From Nocardioides glacieisoli (GTDB taxonomy: Bacteria; Actinomycetota; Actinomycetes; Propionibacteriales; Nocardioidaceae), in the NCBI RefSeq assembly GCF_004137245.1, contig NZ_SDWS01000010.1:119765-183764 (forward strand): DNA of 64,000 nucleotides, given 5' to 3'. The notes beneath the pieces were generated by a model. That model did not search any database. It saw only the letters and a program-made list of their open reading frames with translations, and had not been told where the DNA came from. The translations under genes and the position numbers were made by a program. Below, in pieces: positions 9,451-17,992 of this stretch. Numbering within the stretch: position 1 is the stretch's first letter; each line of letters opens with the position of its first letter.

Positions 9451-10407
9451 TCAGGCCCCCGGCGCCAGGCCGGCGTTGGCGGACTCGAAGGAACCGGGGG
9501 GTGGGGTGATGCCGTGCTCCTTGCACCACTCGCCCGGCGGGCGCTGGCTGCGTCGCGGGATGCCGTTGGACGGCTCCTGCTGGAGCGGGATGGGCGGCAG
9601 GGGCGGCAGCTCCTGACCCTCCTCGGAGGCGAGCTCGTCGGCGTCCTTCTCCTCCGACATGCCGATGGGACCCACCCGCTGCGCGTTGAGGAACTGGCGC
9701 ACGACCGGCTCCTCCGAGCTCAGCAGCTGCTCGCGCGGCCCGAACATCGCCAGGTGCTTGTGGTAGAGCAGCCCGATGTTGTCGGGGACGGTGCGCGCGG
9801 TGTTCACGTCGTGCGTCACGATCAGGAACGTCGCGTCGATCTGCGCGTTGAGGTCGATGATGAGCTGGTTGAGGAAGGCCGTGCGCACCGGGTCGAGGCC
9901 GGAGTCGGGCTCGTCGAAGAGGACGATCTCGGGGTCGAGCACGAGGGCCCGGGCGAGGCCGGCGCGCTTGCGCATGCCGCCGGAGATCTCGCCGGGCAGC
10001 TTGTCCTCGGCACCGAGGAGACCGACGAGGTCCATCTTCTCCATCACGATGCTGCGGATCTCAGACTCGCTCTTCTTCGTGTGCTCGCGCAGCGGGAAGG
10101 CGACGTTGTCGTAGAGGTTCATCGAGCCGAACATCGCACCGTCCTGGAACAGCACGCCGAAGAGCTTGCGGATCTCGTAGAGGTCGCGCTCGGAGCAGCT
10201 GGCGATGTCGGTGCCCTCGATGAGGATCGAGCCCTTGTCGGGCTTGAGCAGCCCGATGAGGGTCTTAAGGAAGACCGACTTGCCCGTTCCGGACGGACCG
10301 AGCATCACGCAGATCTCGCCGGCCGGGATCGTGAGGGTCACGTCACCCCAGATCAGCTGCTTGCCGAACGACTTGGTGAGGTCGTTGACCACGATCTCGA
10401 CACCCAT
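9451..10407 (-). CDS. mceG: MceG (Mkl/MlaF-type) ATPase energising the Mce importer
   Basis: This 318-aa ABC ATPase has Walker A GPSGTGKS (residues 37-44), signature ISGGMRKR, Walker B IVLFDEPDSGLD and the switch His in LIVTHDVNTA. The FGSMNLYDNVAFPLRE segment after the Q-loop is typical of MlaF/Mkl proteins. The last 70 residues form a Pro/Glu-rich tail not needed for the ABC fold, with a single Cys in GEWCKEHG. In mycobacteria mceG lies apart from the mce operons; here it is the first gene of the operon, so this operon has a dedicated ATPase. Confidence 0.93.
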   Translation of the reverse strand: MGVEIVVNDLTKSFGKQLIWGDVTLTIPAGEICVMLGPSGTGKSVFLKTLIGLLKPDKGSILIEGTDIASCSERDLYEIRKLFGVLFQDGAMFGSMNLYDNVAFPLREHTKKSESEIRSIVMEKMDLVGLLGAEDKLPGEISGGMRKRAGLARALVLDPEIVLFDEPDSGLDPVRTAFLNQLIIDLNAQIDATFLIVTHDVNTARTVPDNIGLLYHKHLAMFGPREQLLSSEEPVVRQFLNAQRVGPIGMSEEKDADELASEEGQELPPLPPIPLQQEPSNGIPRRSQRPPGEWCKEHGITPPPGSFESANAGLAPGA

Positions 10408-10433
10408 GTACGCGGACCCCTTCCTCCCCGGTA

Positions 10434-10453
10434 GCGCTACTGCTCAGTAGTGC
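10434..10453. promoter_or_regulatory. Palindromic operator candidate upstream of mce operon
   Basis: The sequence GCGCTACTGCTCAGTAGTGC is an inverted repeat with CTACTG/CAGTAG arms, a CT centre and one further base pair outside a single mismatch. It begins 27 nt upstream of the mceG start, the place expected for a repressor site. Its size suits a TetR-type dimer, but no regulator gene for it is in view. I see no clear -10/-35 to go with it. Confidence 0.5.
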
Positions 10454-10581
10454 AACGGCGGACTGCGCGCGAGGTTACGCCCTGGGGAGACGACCGTCAC
10501 GCAACCTAGGGGTGAGGCGGCGCTGGGAGGCGGCACCAGTCTGGGCGGACTCTGCCGGGCATCTCGGGACCGGATCAGGAC

Positions 10582-11562
10582 TCACCCTCGCCGGCGTCTG
10601 ATCTCCTCGTTGATCGCCGGGAGCACCTCGTGCAGGTCACCGATGACGGCGTGGGTGGCCTTGGTGACCATCGGCGCGTCGGGGTCGGTGTTGATCGCGA
10701 GGATGTTCTTGGCGCTGCTGCACCCGGCCCAGTGCTGGATGGCGCCGCTGATGCCGCACGGGATGTAGAGGTCGGGTGAGATCCGGCTGCCGGTCTGCCC
10801 GACCTGCTCGTGGTGCGGGCGCCAGCCGAGGGACGTGACGACCCGCGAGACGCCGACGGAGGCGTCGAGGAGGTCGGCGAGCTCGAGGATCTCGCCGAAG
10901 CCGTCCGCCGAACCGGCTCCTCGTCCGGCCCCCACGACGACCCGGGCCGACTTCAGGCTGCCGGACAGGTCGGGCTCGGGCTCCTCGCTCGAGACGACCC
11001 GGGCGACCAGGTCGGCGTCCGCGACGTCCGGGGTCTCCTCGACCAGCTCGCCGGTGCCGGGGGCGTCTGCCGGGGCCGCCTGCACCGCGTGGCCGGCGAT
11101 CGTGAAGAGGGCGGGGCGCTGCGACAGCTGCATCTCCTCGCGCGCCTGTCCGCCCACGACCTGACGGGTCACGGTGAACGGCGAGAGGCTGCTGAACGAG
11201 ACCACGTTGGCGGCCATCGGCAGCGCCGTGCGTGCACCTACGTGCGCGAGCACCTCCATGCCGCGCGGCGTGCCGGAGGCCATCACGACCACCGAGCCGG
11301 TCTTCTCCCGCACCGCCATCAGGCCCGCGGCCCAGGCGGCGCCGGAGTAGGCGTCGTACGCCGGACCGGTGAGGGCGTGCACCCGGCGTACGCCGTGCTC
11401 GGCGAGCGCCTTCACGACGTCGTCGCCGGGCACGCCGACCACGACTGCGTCGATCGGGATCCCGCCGCCCGCGGCAGCGAGGTCACGCGCGAACGTGATC
11501 GCCTCGAGCGAGTTCTCGACAGCCTCGCCGGTGAGCGAGACCTCCACCAGGACGAGGATCAT
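10582..11562 (-). CDS. etfA: Electron transfer flavoprotein alpha subunit
   Basis: This 326-aa protein has an N-terminal ETF domain and a C-terminal FAD domain. The FAD-binding signature is clear: VVVGAGRG, QVGQTG, then LYIPCGISGAIQHWAG and AINTDPDAPM. It forms a heterodimer with EtfB and passes electrons from flavin dehydrogenases to the quinone pool through ETF:quinone oxidoreductase. Its start overlaps etfB by 4 nt. Because the pair lies directly behind the dimethylglycine dehydrogenase gene, it is probably that enzyme's own electron acceptor. Confidence 0.93.
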   Translation of the reverse strand: MILVLVEVSLTGEAVENSLEAITFARDLAAAGGGIPIDAVVVGVPGDDVVKALAEHGVRRVHALTGPAYDAYSGAAWAAGLMAVREKTGSVVVMASGTPRGMEVLAHVGARTALPMAANVVSFSSLSPFTVTRQVVGGQAREEMQLSQRPALFTIAGHAVQAAPADAPGTGELVEETPDVADADLVARVVSSEEPEPDLSGSLKSARVVVGAGRGAGSADGFGEILELADLLDASVGVSRVVTSLGWRPHHEQVGQTGSRISPDLYIPCGISGAIQHWAGCSSAKNILAINTDPDAPMVTKATHAVIGDLHEVLPAINEEIRRRRG

Positions 11563-12335
11563 CGGGCCAGCACCCCCAGCCGCTCGAAGAGGTCGACGAC
11601 CGCGGGCGCGGCCGACGGACCCTCGCCGAGGATCTCGACGCTCGACGGGGTGGGTGGCGGAAGGACGAGCCGCAGGCGGGAGGCACCGGTGGGCGCCACG
11701 CCCGGCTCGCGCTCCTCGACCCGCGCCTTCTTGGCCTTCATCCGGCCCGGAACGGTCGGGTAGCGCGGCTCGACACCGCCCTCGAGGATCGTCACCACCG
11801 CGGGCAGCGGCAGCCGGTAGGTCTCGTGCCCGTCGGCCCCGGCGCCGCTCGCGGTGACCTCGCCGTCGGCGACGGACACCGTGCTGACGCCGTTGACGAC
11901 CGGCCAGCCGAGCTCGTAGGCGAGTCGGATCCCGACCTGGAAGTCGCCGCTGTCGGCGGCGTCGTTGCCCAGCAGCACCAGCTCGTGGGGCGTGCCCGCT
12001 GCCTCGTGGTCGCGGACGACTGCGGCGATCTCACGGGCCACGTCGGCAGGGCCGAAGGCCTGGGAGTCGGCGACGACGTGGGTCGCCGCCGTGCAGCCCA
12101 CGGCGAGGGCGGCCCGCAGCTGCTCGACCGCATCGGCGTCGCCGAGCGTCATCACGGTGGCCGAGCCGTTGCCGGCGGCGGCGACCTGGACCGCGAGCTC
12201 GACCGCGCACTCCTCGTGCGCGCTCATCGTGAAACCCGCGTAGCGGCCGTCGACGCCCTGGCCGTCCTCGGTGAGGACGACCTCGCCGGACGAGTCGACG
12301 ACCCGCTTCACGCAGACCAGCGGATTGACACTCAT
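11559..12335 (-). CDS. etfB: Electron transfer flavoprotein beta subunit
   Basis: This 258-aa ETF beta protein has N-terminal NPLVCVKRVVDSSGEV, an AMP-binding core (VMTLGDADAVEQLRAALAVG, LLGNDAADSGDFQVG) and the recognition-loop signature GGVEPRYPTVPGRMKAKKA, here EPRYP rather than the common NxPRxPS form. It follows the dimethylglycine dehydrogenase gene after 88 nt with a good Shine-Dalgarno (GGAG). The short gap has no operator of the kind seen elsewhere in the island, which supports cotranscription. Confidence 0.93.
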   Translation of the reverse strand: MSVNPLVCVKRVVDSSGEVVLTEDGQGVDGRYAGFTMSAHEECAVELAVQVAAAGNGSATVMTLGDADAVEQLRAALAVGCTAATHVVADSQAFGPADVAREIAAVVRDHEAAGTPHELVLLGNDAADSGDFQVGIRLAYELGWPVVNGVSTVSVADGEVTASGAGADGHETYRLPLPAVVTILEGGVEPRYPTVPGRMKAKKARVEEREPGVAPTGASRLRLVLPPPTPSSVEILGEGPSAAPAVVDLFERLGVLAR

Positions 12336-12423
12336 GAGGAAGCTCCTCGGAGGAGAACGGGGTCCCCGCGGCGTTGTTCGACGGAGGAACGCAGCGGGGG
12401 AGGCGAAGAACGTCGTGGGGTGT

Positions 12424-14949
12424 TCATCGGATCCGGTCGTTGGTCGGGTCGAGGAGCGGGGTGGCGTCGACGGAGCCGACGGTCACCGGGTAGAGCTCCT
12501 CCATGTAGGACACGGCCAGCTCGTTGCCGATCGTGGCCTGCTCGGGTGGCAGGTAGGCGAGCAGCACGTGCTTGCCGAGCGACGGCGCGGAGCCGGCGCT
12601 CGTGACGTAGGGGTGGTGCCCGTGGCCGTCGGTGAGGGAGCCGCCGTCGCGGGTCAGGATCGGCTCACCGCCGAGCATGTAGCGCTTCACGCCGGAGGCC
12701 GACGTGTGGTCGTCCACGGTCAGGGTGCAGAGCACCGTCTGCGGATCTGCGTCACGCTGGGCGAGGTAGGCCTCCTTGCCGACGAAGTCGGCCGCCTTGA
12801 CCTTGGGCCGCTGCATGCCGGCCTCCACGATGCTGCGCTCACCGTCGAGCTCGGCGCCGTAGGCGCGGTAGCCCTTCTCGATCCGGCCCGTGGTGCCGTA
12901 GACGCCGATGCCGGCCGGGACTGCGCCGTGCGGCGCGCCGGCCTCGAGCAGCGCCTCCCACAGGTCCGCCGCCTGCGACATCGGGACGTAGAGCTCCCAG
13001 CCGAGCTCGCCGACGTACGAGATGCGCGACGCGAGCACGGTGATGCCGCCGACCGAGATCTCGCGGCAGGACAGGAACCCGAAGCCAGCGTCGGACACGT
13101 CGTCGGAGGTCAACGACGCGACGATGTCGCGTGCCCGCGGGCCCCAGATGCCGATCGTCGAGACGTCGTCGGTGAGGTCGGTCAGCGTGGTGGTGCCGGC
13201 CTCGGGCAGGTGGCCGGAGAACCAGGCGCGGTCGGCCATGCCGTGGGCGCCGCCGGTGACGACCCGGAAGTGGTCCTCGCCGAGGCGCATCACGGTGAGG
13301 TCGGAGCGGAAGCCGCCCTTCGCGTCGAGGACGGGTGTGTAGATGACCTTGCCGACGGCGACGTCGCACTGCGCCACGCAGGTCCCCTGGACGACGTCGA
13401 GCGCCTCGGGGCCCTCGATGTCGAAGATGCAGAACGCGGACAGGTCGATGACCGCGGCGGCCTCACGCATCCGGAGGTGCTCGGCGTTGATGATCGGGCT
13501 CCACCACCGCGAGTCCCACTCGTGCTCGCGGGGCATCACCGCGTCGCCGTACTCCTCGAGGAGACCGGCGTTGGACTCGTACCAGAACGGACGCTCCCAG
13601 CCGGCGGTCTCGAAGAAGACCGCGCCGAGCTTGGCCTGGGAGTCATGCATCGGCGAGAGGCGCTGGTCGCGGTCGGACTCGTACTGCTCGGCCGGGTGGA
13701 TGATCCCGTAGGTCTTGATGAAGGACTCGGTGGTGCGCAGCCGGGTGTGCTCGCGGCGCTTCTGGTGGGTGTGGAAGCGGGCGATGTCACTGTGGTGCAG
13801 GTCGATCTCGGAGTGGCCGTGGGTCATCCACTCCGCGACCGCGCGACCGACGCCCGGGCCCTCCTTGATCCAGACCGCGGCCGCCGTCCAGAGTCCGGCC
13901 ACCTCGCTCTCGCCGAGGATCGGGTTGCCGTCGCAGGTCAGCGACAGCAGGCCGTTGATGGCGTAGCGGATCTCGGCACCCTCGGCGCCGAGCAGCTCGG
14001 GCATCAGCTCGTAGGCCTGCTCGAGCTGCGGGTCGAAGTCGTCCTCGGTGAAGGGCATCTCGGTCGGCGACAGCTTGGCCTGCTCGATCGAGGGGATGTC
14101 CTCCGGCTCGTGGAGGATCGCGCGGTGGGCGTAGGAGCCGACCTCCATGTCGGCGCCGTGCTGGCGCTCGTAGCAGAAGGTGTCCATGTCGCGGACGATC
14201 GGGAAGGAGATCTCCCCCTCCTTCTCGGCCAGCTGCGGGCAGGGGCCGACACTGATCATCTGGTGCACAGCCGGGGTCAGCGGGATGCTGATGCCCGCCA
14301 TGTCGCCGAGCTTGGGGCTCCACACCCCCGCCGCGATGACGACCGTCTTCGCCTCGATGTCGCCGCCGGTCGTGCGCACGCGGGTGATCCGCCGGGTGCC
14401 GTGGGGACCGTCCTCGGTGTCGAGGCCGGTGACCTCGACCGTGGGTACGACGGTGAGCTCGCCGGTCGCCAGCGCGCGCTCACGCATGATCGTGCCGGCA
14501 CGCAGGGAGTCGACGACGCCGACGCCCGGCGTCCAGAAGGCGCCGATGAACTGGTCCTCCTCGATGAAGGGGACCTTCTCCTTCACGAACTCCGGGCTGA
14601 CCAGCTCGGCCTCGATGCCCCACGCCTTGGCGCTCGACATCCGCCGCCGCAGCTCCTCCATCCGCTCCTCGGTCCGGGCGATCTCGAAGCCGCCGGACTC
14701 GGTGAAGACGCCCATCTCCTTGTACTGCGCGACCGAGTCGAGGGTGATGTCGGTGATCTCGCGGGAGTGGTCCACGGTGAAGATGAAGTTGGACGCGTGA
14801 CCGGTCGAGCCGCCCGGGTTGGGCAGGGCTCCCTTGTCGATCTGCACCACGTTCTTCCACCCGAGCCGGGTGAGGTGGTGGACGAGGCTGTTGCCGACGA
14901 TGCCGGCTCCGATGACGACGACGTCGGCGGTCGCGGGGACCTCTGCCAT
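12424..14949 (-). CDS. Dimethylglycine dehydrogenase, FAD plus GcvT domains
   Basis: This 841-aa enzyme has an N-terminal FAD oxidoreductase (dinucleotide motif GAGIVGNS at residues 14-21). GGSTGHASN follows, where His51 aligns with the covalently flavinylated His of dimethylglycine dehydrogenase/oxidase. After a linker comes a GcvT-like folate domain (about 455-720) and a GcvT C-terminal barrel (about 730-835). Family members oxidise N,N-dimethylglycine or sarcosine and pass the methyl group to THF as 5,10-methylene-THF. The partner etfBA genes downstream suggest a dehydrogenase rather than an oxidase. Dimethylglycine is preferred over sarcosine as substrate because of the betaine context. 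The promoter carries two tandem 17-bp palindromes. Confidence 0.85.
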   Translation of the reverse strand: MAEVPATADVVVIGAGIVGNSLVHHLTRLGWKNVVQIDKGALPNPGGSTGHASNFIFTVDHSREITDITLDSVAQYKEMGVFTESGGFEIARTEERMEELRRRMSSAKAWGIEAELVSPEFVKEKVPFIEEDQFIGAFWTPGVGVVDSLRAGTIMRERALATGELTVVPTVEVTGLDTEDGPHGTRRITRVRTTGGDIEAKTVVIAAGVWSPKLGDMAGISIPLTPAVHQMISVGPCPQLAEKEGEISFPIVRDMDTFCYERQHGADMEVGSYAHRAILHEPEDIPSIEQAKLSPTEMPFTEDDFDPQLEQAYELMPELLGAEGAEIRYAINGLLSLTCDGNPILGESEVAGLWTAAAVWIKEGPGVGRAVAEWMTHGHSEIDLHHSDIARFHTHQKRREHTRLRTTESFIKTYGIIHPAEQYESDRDQRLSPMHDSQAKLGAVFFETAGWERPFWYESNAGLLEEYGDAVMPREHEWDSRWWSPIINAEHLRMREAAAVIDLSAFCIFDIEGPEALDVVQGTCVAQCDVAVGKVIYTPVLDAKGGFRSDLTVMRLGEDHFRVVTGGAHGMADRAWFSGHLPEAGTTTLTDLTDDVSTIGIWGPRARDIVASLTSDDVSDAGFGFLSCREISVGGITVLASRISYVGELGWELYVPMSQAADLWEALLEAGAPHGAVPAGIGVYGTTGRIEKGYRAYGAELDGERSIVEAGMQRPKVKAADFVGKEAYLAQRDADPQTVLCTLTVDDHTSASGVKRYMLGGEPILTRDGGSLTDGHGHHPYVTSAGSAPSLGKHVLLAYLPPEQATIGNELAVSYMEELYPVTVGSVDATPLLDPTNDRIR

Positions 14950-14986
14950 GGGGGTGCCTCCTGGGCCGTGCGGGTGGGCCTGCGAT

Positions 14987-15022
14987 GTTGCGTAGTGCGC
15001 AACATGTTGCGCTATGTGCGAC
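14987..15022 (-). promoter_or_regulatory. Tandem 17-bp palindromes, DMGDH promoter (site A)
   Basis: Proximal site 14987-15003 is GTTGCG-TAGTG-CGCAAC, a perfect palindrome that extends to 8-bp arms (ATGTTGCG/CGCAACAT). Distal site 15006-15022 is GTTGCG-CTATG-TGCGAC (10 of 12 arm positions). The two are offset by 19 bp and lie between the predicted -10 and the start codon, as expected for a repressor. The same pair recurs at four other promoters in the island. The likely ligand-responsive regulator is the IclR protein at 24430-25245. Confidence 0.75.
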
Positions 15023-15028
15023 GGGTCA

Positions 15029-15059
15029 AATGTACGCCGCCGCCCCCGAGCACTGTCAA
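15029..15059 (-). promoter_or_regulatory. Predicted promoter of DMGDH-etfBA operon
   Basis: On the minus strand a consensus -35 TTGACA (15054-15059) is followed after 19 nt by TACATT (15029-15034) as -10. The -10 ends 7 nt from the distal palindrome of the operator. The -35 lies in the loop of the terminator hairpin of the preceding BCCT gene. The long spacing suggests a promoter needing help or one poorly suited to constitutive use. Confidence 0.5.
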
Positions 15060-15078
15060 GGAGGCTCGGGGGCGGCGG
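15037..15078 (-). terminator. Hairpin terminator after BCCT transporter gene
   Basis: Fourteen-base arms CCGCCGCCCCCGAG (15037-15050) and CTCGGGGGCGGCGG (15065-15078) enclose a 14-nt loop. The hairpin is 19 nt beyond the BCCT stop. There is no U-run, which is common for actinobacterial terminators. Its loop holds the -35 element of the next promoter. Confidence 0.65.
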
Positions 15079-15096
15079 TGAGGTCGTGCCAGAGGG

Positions 15097-16785
15097 TCAG
15101 GTCCTCGGCGAGTCCTCGCCGGCGTCGGTGACCTCCTCGGGCTCCGCGCCGTAGGCGGCGAGGGCGACCGTGTGGTGCTCCATCGTGTCGTACTGCTGGG
15201 CGTGCAGCACGGCCCGTCGTACGCGCGGGGGCAACGTGGACTCGTAGGGCTCGGCGCGCAGCGACTTCATCAGCGAGACGCACATCGCGCAGATGACGAG
15301 CATGAACGGCCCGGCCACGATGATCACCAGTGTCTGCAGGGCTCCCAGTCCGCCGGAGAACAGCAGCACCCCGGCCACGGCACCCTGGGCGACTCCCCAG
15401 AAGACCACCAGCCAGCGCATCGGCTCCTCCTTGCCGTGCTGGCTGAGCATGCCCATCACGATCGACGCCGAGTCGGCGCCGGTGATGAAGAAGATCGCCA
15501 CGAGGAAGACCGCGAGCACCACCGTGATGCTGGCGAGCGGGTACTCCCGCAACATGGTGAAGAGCGCACCTTCGTTGCCCTCCTCTGCCAGGACCGCTCC
15601 GAGGTCCTTGGCGCCGGAGAGCTGCAGGTCGAAGGCGGAGCCGGCCATGATCGAGAACCAGACGAACGACACGACGCTCGGCACCAGGATCACGTAGACG
15701 ACGAACTGGCGGATCGTGCGGCCCTTGGAGATGCGCGCGATGAACATGCCGACGAACGGCGTCCACGAGATCCACCAGGCCCAGTAGAAGATGGTCCAGC
15801 TGTTGAGGAACTCACTGCCCCCGAAGGCTCCGGTGCGGAACGACATCGTGGGCAGGTGAGTGAGGTAGCCGCCGAGGGACTCGGTGAACGTGCTGAGGAT
15901 GAACACCGTCGGGCCGACCACGAAGAGGAAGAAGGCCAGCGCGAGGGCCGCGACCGCGTTGGCGTTGGAGAGGAGCTGGACGCCCTTCTCGACGCCCGTG
16001 ACCGCGGACAGCACGAAGCAGAGCGTCAGGAAGGCGATGACGGCCACGGTGAGCCACTTGGACTGGCCGGTGCCGAACACGTTGTCGAGGCCTCCGCTGA
16101 TCTGCAGGGCACCGAGGCCGAGCGAGGTCGCGGACCCGAACAGGGTGGCGAAGATGGCGATGATGTCGATCGCCTTGCCCGGCCCCTCCGTGGCGCGGTG
16201 GCCGAGCAGTGGCCCGAAGGCGCCGGAGACCAGGTTGCCGGTGCCCTTGCGGTAGGCGAAGTAGCCGATGGCGAGGCCGATCACGGCGTACATCGACCAG
16301 GGGTGGAATCCCCAGTGGAAGAACGTGTACTCCATCGCGACGCGCGCGCTGTCCGGAGTGCTGGGGTCACCGCGGCCCGGCGGGATGCTTCCCGCGCTCT
16401 CCGCGGTGAGGTAGGTCAGCGGCTCGGCGACGCCCCAGAACATCAGGCCGATGCCCATGCCGGTGGCGAACATCATCGACACCCAGGAGAACGTCGAGAA
16501 CTCGGGCTCGGAGTCGTCCGGGCCGAGCTTGATGTTGCCGTAGCGGGTCACGGCGAGGTAGGCCGAGAACAGCAGGAACAAGGCGCTGACGAGGATGAAG
16601 AGCCAGCCGAACAGCGAGGTCAGCTTGCCCAGGATGGTGCCTGTCGTCTCCCCCATGCCGGTGGAGTCCACGGTGCCCCAGAGGAGGAACGCGACCGCGA
16701 GGCCGGCTGCCACCCCGAAGGTCACCTTGTCGAGCGGGAAGTGCCCGTCACGGTCGCGCGACGGTGGGACGACTGCTTCGCCCAC
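15097..16785 (-). CDS. BCCT family betaine/choline transporter
   Basis: This 562-aa transporter has about 12 membrane helices. The family signature is present: FYWAWWISWTPFVGMF followed by ARISKGRTIRQF, and the substrate/sodium region FATGMGIGLMFWGVAEP. A GMGIG-type sequence is typical of sodium-coupled betaine or choline carriers rather than CaiT exchangers. GTG at 16785 was chosen because it follows an AAGGAA ribosome-binding site and leaves the operator upstream; the longer frame to 16893 would read through the operator. The gene has its own promoter with tandem palindromes, so it is induced with the catabolic genes. Confidence 0.9.
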   Translation of the reverse strand: MGEAVVPPSRDRDGHFPLDKVTFGVAAGLAVAFLLWGTVDSTGMGETTGTILGKLTSLFGWLFILVSALFLLFSAYLAVTRYGNIKLGPDDSEPEFSTFSWVSMMFATGMGIGLMFWGVAEPLTYLTAESAGSIPPGRGDPSTPDSARVAMEYTFFHWGFHPWSMYAVIGLAIGYFAYRKGTGNLVSGAFGPLLGHRATEGPGKAIDIIAIFATLFGSATSLGLGALQISGGLDNVFGTGQSKWLTVAVIAFLTLCFVLSAVTGVEKGVQLLSNANAVAALALAFFLFVVGPTVFILSTFTESLGGYLTHLPTMSFRTGAFGGSEFLNSWTIFYWAWWISWTPFVGMFIARISKGRTIRQFVVYVILVPSVVSFVWFSIMAGSAFDLQLSGAKDLGAVLAEEGNEGALFTMLREYPLASITVVLAVFLVAIFFITGADSASIVMGMLSQHGKEEPMRWLVVFWGVAQGAVAGVLLFSGGLGALQTLVIIVAGPFMLVICAMCVSLMKSLRAEPYESTLPPRVRRAVLHAQQYDTMEHHTVALAAYGAEPEEVTDAGEDSPRT

Positions 16786-16821
16786 GGGTTCCTTGATGGC
16801 CCATGCGTGCCTACCAATCCC

Positions 16822-16857
16822 GTTGCGTCTTGCGCAACGCTGCGCGTGCCTTGCAAC
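16822..16857 (-). promoter_or_regulatory. Tandem 17-bp palindromes, BCCT promoter (site B)
   Basis: Proximal site 16822-16838 is GTTGCG-TCTTG-CGCAAC, a perfect palindrome. Distal site 16841-16857 is TGCGCG-TGCCT-TGCAAC (8 of 12 arm positions). The offset is 19 bp, the same as at the DMGDH promoter, and the perfect copy is again nearest the gene, 36 nt before the start codon. Confidence 0.75.
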
Positions 16858-16864
16858 ATGGCGG

Positions 16865-16893
16865 ATACTGCTCCGCCCCCGGGCGAGTGTCAA
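16865..16893 (-). promoter_or_regulatory. Predicted promoter of BCCT gene
   Basis: On the minus strand TTGACA (16888-16893) and CAGTAT (16865-16870) are separated by 17 nt. The -10 ends 7 nt before the distal palindrome. The -35 is in the loop of the terminator of the upstream gene, repeating the arrangement at the DMGDH promoter. Confidence 0.55.
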
Positions 16894-16910
16894 GGCTCTC
16901 CCGGGGGCGG
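16873..16910 (-). terminator. Hairpin terminator after betaine-binding protein gene
   Basis: Eleven-base arms CCGCCCCCGGG (16873-16883) and CCCGGGGGCGG (16900-16910) enclose a 16-nt loop, 35 nt beyond the stop of the substrate-binding protein gene. The loop shares TGTCAAGG with the loop of the hairpin at 15037-15078. Confidence 0.65.
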
Positions 16911-16945
16911 GGCAGGTGCAACTGATCAGCAGGGATCAGCAGGGA

Positions 16946-17938
16946 TCAACCGAGCCAGGCGTCGACCTTGTCCTGGTTCTCCTCGATCCACTTGGCCGCC
17001 GCGTCCTCGGGCGACATGCCGTCAGTGGCGATGTAGCCGGCCACGACGTTCTGGTCCTCGTTGGTCCACTCGAAGTTCTGCACCAGACCCACCGCGGTGG
17101 AGTCGCTGGCCGCCCATTCGCTGCCCACGATCTTCTTCAGCTCGGTCTCGGGGTAGTCGCAGGCGACCGTCTGCGGGTCGTCCTGGCAGCCCTCCTCGTA
17201 GGCCGGCAGCGACACGCGCTGCATCGGCACCTCGGCGTTGAAGTACTGCGGCTCGTACCAGTAGCCGATGACCCACTCCTTGTTCTCCTCGGCCTTGCGG
17301 AACGCCTCGATGGAGGCGGCCTCGGAGCCGGAGAAGACAACCTTGAAGTCGAGGTCGAGGTTGCTCACGATCGCCTCGTCGAACTGGACGTAGGACGGGT
17401 CGGCGCCCAGGAACTGGCCCTGGCCGCCCGACTCCGAGGTGGCGAACTCCTGGGCGTAGTCGTTGAGGTTCTCCCAGTCGAGGATGTCCGGGTTCTCCTC
17501 GGCGAGCCACGGCGGCACGAACCAGCCGATGATGCCGACGTTGCCCTGCGGGCCGAAGTCCTCGGCCGTCCCGTCACCCTCCTCGGCGAAGAACTTCTTC
17601 TCGAGGTCGGGGTGGCCCCAGTCCTCGATCACGACGTCGACCTCGCCCGTGCCGAAGCCCTGCCAGGAGACGTCCTCCTTGAGCTCCTTGTAGTTGACTG
17701 TGCACCCGAGCTGGTCCTGGGCGACGGTGCCCACGACGTAGGCGCTGGCCTCGTAGCCGACCCAGGGGTTGACGGCCATGTTGAGGTCGCCACACTCGCC
17801 TCCGGACTCGGCGGCTGCCTCCTCGTTGGCCTCCGTGGCCTCGTCGATCGATCCTCCGCCACCGCAGGCGGAGAGCGCCACGCTGGCGATCACGGCAAGG
17901 GCGCCCAGCCGGGCCCCTCGACTTCTGGCAATCCTCAT
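16946..17938 (-). CDS. Glycine betaine ABC transporter substrate-binding lipoprotein (OpuAC type)
   Basis: This 330-aa lipoprotein has signal and lipobox LSAC (Cys25), then an OpuAC domain. Many aromatic residues (NPWVGYEASAY, VIEDWGHPD, IGYWYEPQYF) can form the Trp/Tyr cage that binds quaternary ammonium compounds. The C-terminus has DGMSPEDAAAKWIEENQDKV, usual in this family. It is the last gene of the betB-betA-opu operon, 54 nt after the permease gene. Choline, betaine or proline betaine could each be the ligand. Confidence 0.9.
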   Translation of the reverse strand: MRIARSRGARLGALAVIASVALSACGGGGSIDEATEANEEAAAESGGECGDLNMAVNPWVGYEASAYVVGTVAQDQLGCTVNYKELKEDVSWQGFGTGEVDVVIEDWGHPDLEKKFFAEEGDGTAEDFGPQGNVGIIGWFVPPWLAEENPDILDWENLNDYAQEFATSESGGQGQFLGADPSYVQFDEAIVSNLDLDFKVVFSGSEAASIEAFRKAEENKEWVIGYWYEPQYFNAEVPMQRVSLPAYEEGCQDDPQTVACDYPETELKKIVGSEWAASDSTAVGLVQNFEWTNEDQNVVAGYIATDGMSPEDAAAKWIEENQDKVDAWLG

Positions 17939-17992
17939 GATGCTTCTCCTCGTTGGTGCGTTGGTTGATCGAGTAGTGCGGAACTCAGAGCC

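Noticed and set aside
12336..12423. GTTGTT-containing repeat before etfB as a sixth operator
   Set aside because: It matches the 17-bp model poorly and has no second box at 19 bp; the genes are better explained as part of the DMGDH operon.
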